DNA of 5,734 bases from assembly GCA_001995005.1 (NCBI GenBank), contig MDJN01000038.1, positions 1-5,734 on the forward strand, in the 5' to 3' direction. The notes under the pieces are model-generated. The model ran no database searches. It saw only the letters and a program-made list of their open reading frames with translations, and was not told the DNA's origin. Positions within the stretch are counted from its first letter, which is position 1. Every line of letters starts with the position of its first letter. The translations under genes were made by a program, and so were the position numbers. The DNA is from Candidatus Parepulonipiscium sp. PG-Nun2H_MBin03 (lineage in GTDB: Bacteria; Bacillota; Clostridia; Lachnospirales; Cellulosilyticaceae). Below, piece after piece: positions 1 through 4,886 of the stretch.

Positions 1-207
1 AGTGGCAGGTACACCCACAGATGTAATCAAAACTATACCAACTAATAAACATCCGCCTAGCAATTCATTCTTAATTTTAGGACGTAAAAACTCTTCTGTA
101 TTTGAAATTAATTTTCCTATTTTATATATAGGATGAGGTATTTTTTCAGGATCACCGAATATTATATCTAACATAAAGGCTATTAATACAATACTTACTA
201 TACGCAT
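1..207 (-). CDS. cbiB: Adenosylcobinamide-phosphate synthase CbiB/CobD, N-terminal part
   Basis: This is the first 69 codons of a leftward gene that continues past the left edge of the window. The family is an integral membrane enzyme that attaches the aminopropanol (or aminopropanol phosphate) arm to adenosylcobyric acid late in cobalamin synthesis. What is visible is the family's N-terminal signature: a hydrophobic first helix running into LDIIFGDP (residues 13-20), then IPHPIYKIGKLI (23-34), matching the usual L-D-x-x-x-G-D-P and P-H-P-(V/I)-x-x-I-G pattern. A second hydrophobic segment begins near residue 49. The start is supported by an AAGGAG ribosome binding site at 219-214, six bases before the ATG. 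The gene is divergent from the GGDEF-EAL gene and has its own promoter. Whether the rest of the gene is intact, and whether other cobalamin genes follow, cannot be seen here. Confidence 0.87.
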   Translation of the reverse strand, partial: MRIVSIVLIAFMLDIIFGDPEKIPHPIYKIGKLISNTEEFLRPKIKNELLGGCLLVGIVLITSVGVPAT

Positions 208-288
208 AATTTTCTCCTTAGATTTTTAAAAGTTCATTTGAGTTAAAATTTTCTTTTTTACATCATTAACAAATTGTTGCATATTTAC

Positions 289-317
289 ATTATACAATAA
301 TTGAGCCCTATTGACAA
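289..317 (-). promoter_or_regulatory. Predicted sigma-A promoter for cbiB
   Basis: Read leftward, the -35 box is TTGTCA (317-312) and the -10 box is a perfect TATAAT (294-289), with a 17-base spacer. Transcription would start near 282, giving a leader of about 75 bases before the cbiB ATG. That is too short to hold a cobalamin riboswitch, which is a common control for this pathway. The -35 box overlaps the -35 box of the rightward promoter at 311-340 by five bases. Confidence 0.62.
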
Positions 318-340
318 TTATTTTCTTACATTAATATACT
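311..340 (+). promoter_or_regulatory. Predicted sigma-A promoter, distal, for the GGDEF-EAL gene
   Basis: A consensus -35 box TTGACA (311-316) is followed after 18 bases by TATACT (335-340). It points toward the GGDEF-EAL gene that starts at 469 and would give a leader of about 120 bases. It shares its -35 region with the leftward cbiB promoter, so RNA polymerase could not hold both at once. Confidence 0.55.
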
Positions 341-365
341 TGTCCTGCTAATATTTGTATAGTTA

Positions 366-394
366 TTTACAATTCACTTTAAATATGATATTAT
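366..394 (+). promoter_or_regulatory. Predicted sigma-A promoter, proximal, for the GGDEF-EAL gene
   Basis: TTTACA (366-371) and TATTAT (389-394) are separated by 17 bases, and each box differs from consensus at one position. Transcription would begin near 401, leaving about 67 bases of leader. This could be the main promoter or a second one beside the distal promoter at 311-340. Sequence alone does not decide which is used, and AT-rich DNA yields such matches easily. Confidence 0.45.
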
Positions 395-452
395 ATGTAA
401 TAAAACATAATAGTTAATAATATCTGATGTTATTTAACAACAATTACACTAT

Positions 453-460
453 GAGAGGGG
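453..460 (+). promoter_or_regulatory. Ribosome binding site that fixes the start of the GGDEF-EAL gene
   Basis: GAGAGGGG lies eight bases before the ATG at 469. In-frame ATGs at 427 and 451 have no purine-rich site in front of them, so 469 is the preferred start. Confidence 0.75.
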
Positions 461-468
461 TATACTTT

Positions 469-1791
469 ATGTATAAAAAACAAGTAATACAAAATGAATA
501 TATTGATTTAGCGCTTACTGACATTCCTAGTTTTGAATCTTCACATCCATCCTATTCTCCAAGTAGAGAGTATGTTAAACAATACTTTAAACAGCATCAA
601 AAAGATAATATGGCTATACTATATTTTGATATCTCAAACTTTAAGTCTATTAACGACTCATTTGGTAGAGAATATGGAGATATCATTTTAAAACAAGTTT
701 CGAAAAGAATAAAGGACATACAATTTGATAAGTTTATGATTTCAAGATTATTAGCAGACGAATTTTTAATATTAGTTGAAAATCTTGAAACTCCTGATAA
801 TATCCATGATTTCTTAAACCTTTTATCAGAAGCATTTGAATTACCTTTTAATATCCTAGAGACAAACTTTGGCCTATCATATAATGTAGGTGTGGCAATG
901 TATCCAGAAGATGATTATGACTTTGATAATTTATTTAACTATGCTGATATTGCGATGCATAAGGCAAAAAATGAAGAAACTCGCAAAGTTGAGTTTTATC
1001 ACCCTGACTTTAAAGATCGTATACTACAAAAATTATATATGGAAAGCGAACTAAGAAACGGACTAAAAAACCAGGAATTTTGTCTGTTTTATCAACCTCA
1101 AGTTGATGTTCAAGATAATACTCTACTAGGCTTTGAGGCACTGATAAGATGGATTAAACCAGACGGACGTGTTATTCCTCCTTTTCATTTTATAACTAGT
1201 GCAGAAGAAACTGGGCTTATGGTACCAATGGGTAACTGGGTATTTGAAGAGGCATGTAATTTTGTAAATCGGCTCGAACATAAAGGATATAGTAAATTGT
1301 GCGTATCTGTAAATATATCAGCAGTACAAATAGCAGATGATAATTTTGTAGACATTATAAAACAAATAGTTGATAGCACTCAGGTTGATACATCTAAATT
1401 GCAAATTGAAATAACCGAGAGCGTTTTAATGAAAAATATGAAAGCTACTACAGCAAAAATACTTGAACTGCAACATATGGGCTTTATAATTGCATTAGAT
1501 GACTTTGGTATAGGGTACTCCTCTCTTAGTTATCTGCGACAATTACCTATTGATGTGTTAAAACTAGATAAATCTTTCATAGACGATATTAATCAAGAAC
1601 GCAAAAACCTTGTGGGTGCTATGATTAATTTAGGTCACGAATTGGAACTTGACATTATTGCTGAAGGTATTGAAGAGTTTCATCAACTTGAATACTTAAG
1701 GCAGTATAATTGCGATTTTTTACAAGGTTATCTTATTAGTAAGCCAATTCCTGAAGAGGAAGTATTCCAATTTTTAGAAAAATATGCATAG
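469..1791 (+). CDS. Soluble GGDEF-EAL protein, predicted cyclic di-GMP phosphodiesterase
   Basis: This 440-residue protein has no signal peptide or membrane segment, so it should act in the cytosol. The EAL domain (about 190-440) hydrolyses cyclic di-GMP to linear pGpG. All its active-site positions are present: E223-A-L, N282, E314 and E317 (EITES), D344-D345 (DDFG), K365 (KLD), E399 (AEG) and Q419 (LQG). The preceding GGDEF domain (about 35-180) is degenerate. The signature reads L95-A-D-E-F, and the usual LTGLPNR stretch is replaced by SYSPSREYV, although D54, N62 and D71, at metal- and guanine-contact positions, remain. There is no RxxD inhibitory site in the usual place. Cyclase activity is therefore unlikely; the domain may bind GTP and regulate the EAL domain, as reported for other degenerate GGDEF domains. 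Only about 30 residues precede the GGDEF domain, so no sensor is recognisable. The gene stands alone and converges with the next gene. Confidence 0.92.
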   Translation: MYKKQVIQNEYIDLALTDIPSFESSHPSYSPSREYVKQYFKQHQKDNMAILYFDISNFKSINDSFGREYGDIILKQVSKRIKDIQFDKFMISRLLADEFLILVENLETPDNIHDFLNLLSEAFELPFNILETNFGLSYNVGVAMYPEDDYDFDNLFNYADIAMHKAKNEETRKVEFYHPDFKDRILQKLYMESELRNGLKNQEFCLFYQPQVDVQDNTLLGFEALIRWIKPDGRVIPPFHFITSAEETGLMVPMGNWVFEEACNFVNRLEHKGYSKLCVSVNISAVQIADDNFVDIIKQIVDSTQVDTSKLQIEITESVLMKNMKATTAKILELQHMGFIIALDDFGIGYSSLSYLRQLPIDVLKLDKSFIDDINQERKNLVGAMINLGHELELDIIAEGIEEFHQLEYLRQYNCDFLQGYLISKPIPEEEVFQFLEKYA

Positions 1792-1809
1792 ATATTATAG
1801 AAGAAAACT

Positions 1810-1849
1810 AACATTCAGTGGTGGGGTTCTAACCCCACCACTGAATGTT
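1810..1849. terminator. Perfect 19-bp stem between convergent genes, likely two-way terminator
   Basis: The arms 1810-1828 and 1831-1849 are exact reverse complements around a two-base centre (CT at 1829-1830); in RNA the real loop would be a little larger. The inner half (GTGGTGGGG against CCCCACCAC) is far more GC-rich than anything nearby. The stem begins 18 bases after the stop codon of the soluble GGDEF-EAL gene. For rightward transcripts no T run follows it. For leftward transcripts it is followed by AGTTTTCTTC, so it looks like a better terminator in that direction. Its length and perfection exceed what termination needs, and it may belong to a larger element with the hairpin at 1860-1930. 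Confidence 0.68.
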
Positions 1850-1859
1850 GGTTGCCTTA

Positions 1860-1930
1860 ATCTGAAAAGATTACTTGCCCTTTATCTCACCGCCTAAGAG
1901 GCGGGAGTATTAGAGCAAGTTCTTTCAGAT
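1860..1930. repeat. 71-nt imperfect hairpin of unknown function
   Basis: Three nested stems form one long fold. The outer stem pairs 1860-1870 with 1921-1930, with one bulged A. The middle stem pairs ACTTGC (1873-1878) with GCAAGT (1915-1920). The inner hairpin pairs CTC-A-CCGCCT (1886-1895) with AGGCGG-GAG (1899-1907) around a three-base AAG loop. The internal loops at 1879-1885 and 1908-1914 stay open. It contains no open reading frame. It could be a structured RNA, a small non-autonomous repeat, or a remnant end of an IS200/IS605-type element, whose ends carry imperfect subterminal hairpins. I can show the fold but not the identity. Confidence 0.55.
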
Positions 1931-1932
1931 AA

Positions 1933-1980
1933 AATAATGCTTATATCCCATTGCGTTTTATGCGAGATATAAGCATTATT
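1933..1980 (-). terminator. AT-rich terminator-like hairpin after the membrane GGDEF-EAL gene
   Basis: GATATAAGCATTATT (1966-1980) is the exact reverse complement of 1933-1947, giving a 15-bp stem with an 18-base loop. Leftward, it starts two bases after the TAG stop of the membrane GGDEF-EAL gene, and its end runs into TTATTTTATC. This fits an intrinsic terminator, though the stem is weak because it is mostly A-T. For rightward transcripts the T-rich tract at 1986-2000 lies a few bases beyond the stem and could also assist. Confidence 0.55.
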
Positions 1981-1982
1981 AT

Positions 1983-4292
1983 CTATGATTTTCTTTTTTT
2001 AACTAACTTCGTAAATTCTTCCCATACAATAGGCCTAGAGAAGTAATATCCTTGAATTAGACCGTATTTTTTTAGCTTATCAAATTGTTCTTTAGTTTCC
2101 ACCCCTTCTATAATCATTTGCATATTTAACGCTTTAGATATGCGTTCCATTCCATCTATAATAGCATATTCTTTTTGAGTGGCATCATCAACGAATAGTT
2201 TATCTATTTTTACTATATCTAAGCTGTATTCCTTAAGATAACTAAACGAAGAATATCCTGTTCCGAAGTCATCCAACGCAACAACAATACCAGCTTTTTG
2301 CAACGCTCCTATCCTATCATGCACAAGTTCCTTTTCTGCTACCAAAATTGATTCGGTAATCTCAAAACAAATATGAGCAGTATCAATCTCATAATAATTT
2401 AATATTTTCATTGCATTTTCTACAAAGTCTGCTTGCATTATTTGTACTGGAGAAACATTAATAGAAATTTGCATGTCATATCCCTCTTTAAGCAAATTAC
2501 ATAGATCTTTTGCAACTCTTTCTATAACCCAATAGCCAAGCTCTATAATTATGCCTGTGTCTTCTGCAATAGAAATAAACTCATTAGGAGGAATAAATCC
2601 TAGTTCTTGACTATTCCATCTTATCAACGCCTCTGCCTTACGTATATTTTTAAATTTATCTATAATCGGTTGATAATACAATACAAATTCATCAGTTTCT
2701 ATAGCTTTGCCTAAATATTCCTTAATACGCTCATGCGTATTGTATATAGAATAAACATCTAAATTGAATAATAACAATCCAGTATTATCTAACTCCTTAG
2801 AATATTTTAGCATGACATGTAGCTTATTTATCATCTCTTCTTCACTTACCGTGTATAGTGGATTTATAATTCCTACTGCATTAAAGGATATATTAATACT
2901 CGGTTTATCTGGGTATGTTAAAGATTTAGAGATTAAAGGCAAAATTTCATTATCATAAAATTGCGTCGGAGTTGTCGTCAGACTTTGGCTTTCTATCATT
3001 ATTATAAATTCATCTGATATATATCTTATAACAACAGCTTCCAATTCTGCAGTTATTGCTGTCAGCTTTACTGCCAAATTCATTAACACATAATCTGCTA
3101 CGTTATCACCAAATTTTTCATTGATTTCTCTAAGCTGTTTAACATTTATTAAAATAGTTATAAATTCTTTATTAGTCTTTGCAAATTGTTTATAATATGT
3201 TTTTAACATTTTTCTATTTGGCAATCCTGTTAGCTCATCATTATATATTAAGTATTTAAAATGTTTAGGTATATTTTGTTCTACAAATTTGGCTATAACA
3301 CTTACTTTGCTCACACTTAGTTTATACTCTGGGTAATTTTCTCCTAATTCTTCTATTAAATTCACAAGGCTCTGTATAGCCTTAAATATCGGCATCACAG
3401 CTACCAATCCAGCTACTATAAGTATACCAGCTAAAGTAATAGTTAACATCAAAACTCTAGTAATAATATGACTTCGATTATATTCTATATACTCTTCATA
3501 ATTTATAGCATTTATTTTGGATAATAAAGTAACTTTACTATAATCGTTTTCATACGTTAAAATACTTAATTCAGTGTTTGGATACATTGTAGATATATCT
3601 AAATTTTTGGTGTTTAGAGTTAATTTTTTATTATTAAAATAAAATTCTATAATATTATCATGTTGAATCATAATATCTAATTCTGATACTTTATAAATCT
3701 GTCTTATATTGTTAACAACATCATCTAGTTCAAGATTAATTAATATAGCCCCTAAAGGCTGATTAGTCTCTGAATCAATTATAAATTTTACTACGCTAAC
3801 GGTCAGCTCCTCTCCTATATAATTTTTATACACAGGTGTCACAATAGCACTATCTTCATAAATCATCTCTGCTCCAAACCATGGTCTATCATATATATTG
3901 TAATTTTCTACAAACATATCATCTGAGACAATAAATTCATTTGCTATACTCACAACAGAAATGGAACGAATATAATTTATATTAAGTACTGGTATAAAAT
4001 TATTTATATTGTCAGTTATTTTACTAATTGTTTCACTGTCATATTCCCCTGTACTTATTTCTTCTAATGTTTCTATTATGTGCATATTCTGAGATAAAAT
4101 CATTGCTGTATCTTTTAATAAATCTATGTCATCTAAAAAATTTTTCTCTATAGTTTCAAGTTGCATTTGTGAGAGAAATTCTATAGTGCTTTTGTCTATG
4201 GAGTCTATGGTCGTACTTGTCATATAAATTGTTAAGATACAGAACATTATCCAAAAAACAATCCATTTTTTACTAAATATTTTAATTTTCAT
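1983..4292 (-). CDS. Membrane sensor GGDEF-EAL protein, predicted cyclic di-GMP phosphodiesterase
   Basis: This 769-residue protein has a membrane helix at about 10-28, an extracellular region of about 250 residues, a second helix at about 277-303, then cytosolic GGDEF (345-510) and EAL (520-765) domains. The outer region looks like a double Cache sensor: YDRPWF (134-139), TPVY (152-155), a VSVVKFIID strand (165-173) and PLGAILINLELDDV (179-192) follow that family's pattern. Its ligand is unknown. The GGDEF domain keeps LTGLPNR (354-360) but has I425-S-D-E-F for the signature and N383 where a metal-binding aspartate is expected, so cyclase activity is unlikely. The EAL domain is complete: E554-A-L, N612, E644 and E647, D674-D675, K695, E729 and Q747. 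It should hydrolyse cyclic di-GMP in response to an external signal. The start has a GGGGAG site (4304-4299) six bases upstream. The gene is convergent with the soluble paralogue and divergent from feoA. Confidence 0.93.
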   Translation of the reverse strand: MKIKIFSKKWIVFWIMFCILTIYMTSTTIDSIDKSTIEFLSQMQLETIEKNFLDDIDLLKDTAMILSQNMHIIETLEEISTGEYDSETISKITDNINNFIPVLNINYIRSISVVSIANEFIVSDDMFVENYNIYDRPWFGAEMIYEDSAIVTPVYKNYIGEELTVSVVKFIIDSETNQPLGAILINLELDDVVNNIRQIYKVSELDIMIQHDNIIEFYFNNKKLTLNTKNLDISTMYPNTELSILTYENDYSKVTLLSKINAINYEEYIEYNRSHIITRVLMLTITLAGILIVAGLVAVMPIFKAIQSLVNLIEELGENYPEYKLSVSKVSVIAKFVEQNIPKHFKYLIYNDELTGLPNRKMLKTYYKQFAKTNKEFITILINVKQLREINEKFGDNVADYVLMNLAVKLTAITAELEAVVIRYISDEFIIMIESQSLTTTPTQFYDNEILPLISKSLTYPDKPSINISFNAVGIINPLYTVSEEEMINKLHVMLKYSKELDNTGLLLFNLDVYSIYNTHERIKEYLGKAIETDEFVLYYQPIIDKFKNIRKAEALIRWNSQELGFIPPNEFISIAEDTGIIIELGYWVIERVAKDLCNLLKEGYDMQISINVSPVQIMQADFVENAMKILNYYEIDTAHICFEITESILVAEKELVHDRIGALQKAGIVVALDDFGTGYSSFSYLKEYSLDIVKIDKLFVDDATQKEYAIIDGMERISKALNMQMIIEGVETKEQFDKLKKYGLIQGYYFSRPIVWEEFTKLVKKRKS

Positions 4293-4376
4293 TTTGGGCT
4301 CCCCTTATAATATATTTTTTAACTGCATTCAACTTTTTTATGTAGATAAATATTTTTTATGACTTATGTTACCTAA

Positions 4377-4405
4377 ATTATATACCATCTTATAATATTT
4401 TTCAA
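4377..4405 (-). promoter_or_regulatory. Strong predicted promoter for the membrane GGDEF-EAL gene
   Basis: Read leftward, TTGAAA (4405-4400) and a perfect TATAAT (4382-4377) are 17 bases apart. The -10 box is preceded by TGG, which makes an extended -10 (TGnTATAAT). Transcription would start near 4370 and leave a leader of about 78 bases before the ATG at 4292. This is the best promoter match in the window. Confidence 0.65.
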
Positions 4406-4488
4406 TAGTATATCATACTTTATTACACAAACTTGCAAAAGTATTCTTTTTGGAATTAACTTGACATATTTGTACCATTTAATGCATA

Positions 4489-4518
4489 TTGACATAATCA
4501 TTACGCATATAGTATACT
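4489..4518 (+). promoter_or_regulatory. Predicted promoter upstream of feoAB, distal
   Basis: A consensus TTGACA (4489-4494) is followed after 18 bases by TATACT (4513-4518). It has the same two hexamers and spacing as the promoter at 311-340. It would give feoA a leader of about 120 bases. The spacer contains CATAATCATTAC (4493-4504), which is loosely like part of an iron-box sequence; that likeness is weak. Confidence 0.5.
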
Positions 4519-4596
4519 TATTAAGAAATCATTAAAAACAAAATATACCTATTAATATGTTATATTTGGTAATGCATAAAATGGTTTTAGTTAGTG

Positions 4597-4602
4597 TATA
4601 AT
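4597..4602 (+). promoter_or_regulatory. Possible proximal -10 box for feoAB
   Basis: This is a perfect TATAAT that would give a leader of about 37 bases before feoA. No good -35 box lies 16-18 bases upstream; the nearest candidate, TGCATA (4573-4578), matches at only three positions and falls inside a TAATGCATA repeat. Use of this box would probably need an activator, or it may be chance in AT-rich DNA. Confidence 0.35.
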
Positions 4603-4631
4603 AACCTTATCAATTTATTTGTATAACAAAA

Positions 4632-4638
4632 GGGGAGG
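4632..4638 (+). promoter_or_regulatory. Ribosome binding site that fixes the start of feoA
   Basis: GGGGAGG lies seven bases before the ATG at 4646. The reading frame stays open upstream to a TTG at 4619, but the strong site sits inside that extension, so 4646 is the real start. Confidence 0.82.
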
Positions 4639-4645
4639 ATATCAA

Positions 4646-4858
4646 ATGTTATATGATGTACCTGATAATCAAGTATATCGCATTATTGCTGCACCAAATG
4701 TGGCTCTATTAAATGCAATAGGAATTTTCAAGGGGCAAGAAGTACTGAAAAAAGCCACCTATAAACATGGTGGACCAGTCTTAGTAGAGATAGAGTCAAG
4801 AGAGGTTGCAATAGGAAAAGATTTCGCAACTCAAATAACCGTAGAAAAATCTAATTAA
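4646..4858 (+). CDS. feoA: FeoA, small cytosolic partner of the ferrous iron transporter
   Basis: This 70-residue protein has an SH3-like fold by family pattern. FeoA proteins support ferrous iron uptake through FeoB, probably by contacting it on the cytosolic side; their exact role is still debated. Visible family features are LLNAIGIFKGQEV (21-33), the L-x-x-x-G-(I/L)-x-x-G element, then K-H-G-G-P-V-L-V (40-47) and VAIGKDFATQITV (54-66), the usual glycine-rich turn and closing strand. It is about the normal length for a stand-alone FeoA. It is followed after 28 bases by feoB in the same direction, with no terminator between, so the two should share a transcript. Iron-responsive control is likely from the gene pair, but no operator could be identified. 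Confidence 0.88.
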   Translation: MLYDVPDNQVYRIIAAPNVALLNAIGIFKGQEVLKKATYKHGGPVLVEIESREVAIGKDFATQITVEKSN

Positions 4859-4886
4859 TATTATAAAAGACAGGTGGGGGTGTATC

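Larger units (their letters stand above)
4311..4618. other. AT-rich divergent regulatory region between the EAL gene and feoA
   Basis: No gene is visible in this stretch. It holds the leftward promoter at 4377-4405, rightward promoter candidates at 4489-4518 and 4597-4602, and a further TTGACA at 4461-4466 with no convincing -10 box. The nine-base word TAATGCATA occurs twice (4480-4488 and 4570-4578), both copies in the feoA-proximal half. I found no riboswitch-like conserved core and no strong hairpin. An iron regulator (Fur or a DtxR-type protein) would be expected to bind here, but I see no clear operator. Confidence 0.6.

Noticed and set aside
221..426. Cobalamin riboswitch upstream of cbiB, or cyclic di-GMP riboswitch upstream of the EAL gene
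   Set aside because: No conserved core of either class is visible, and the predicted cbiB leader is too short for a cobalamin aptamer.
427..468. Upstream in-frame ATGs (427 and 451) as starts of the soluble GGDEF-EAL protein
   Set aside because: Neither has a ribosome binding site, and the extra residues lack domain character; the strong site at 453-460 serves 469.
1185..1379. Leftward open frame of 64 codons inside the soluble GGDEF-EAL gene
   Set aside because: It lies wholly antisense to the conserved EAL coding sequence and has no recognisable protein family; it is a shadow.
1810..1930. Complete insertion sequence
   Set aside because: There is no transposase frame, and no target duplication could be recognised; at most it is a remnant or non-autonomous element.
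1858..1931. tRNA-like gene suggested by nested stems and a length near 73 bases
   Set aside because: The stems are nested in one long hairpin rather than a cloverleaf, and there is no T-loop consensus or anticodon arm.
2764..2958. Rightward open frame of 64 codons inside the membrane GGDEF-EAL gene
   Set aside because: It is antisense to a well-supported GGDEF domain and resembles no family; it is a shadow.
4489..4510. Fur box in front of feoA
   Set aside because: Only one hexamer (CATAAT) matches well; the neighbouring hexamers do not, and such matches are expected by chance in AT-rich DNA.
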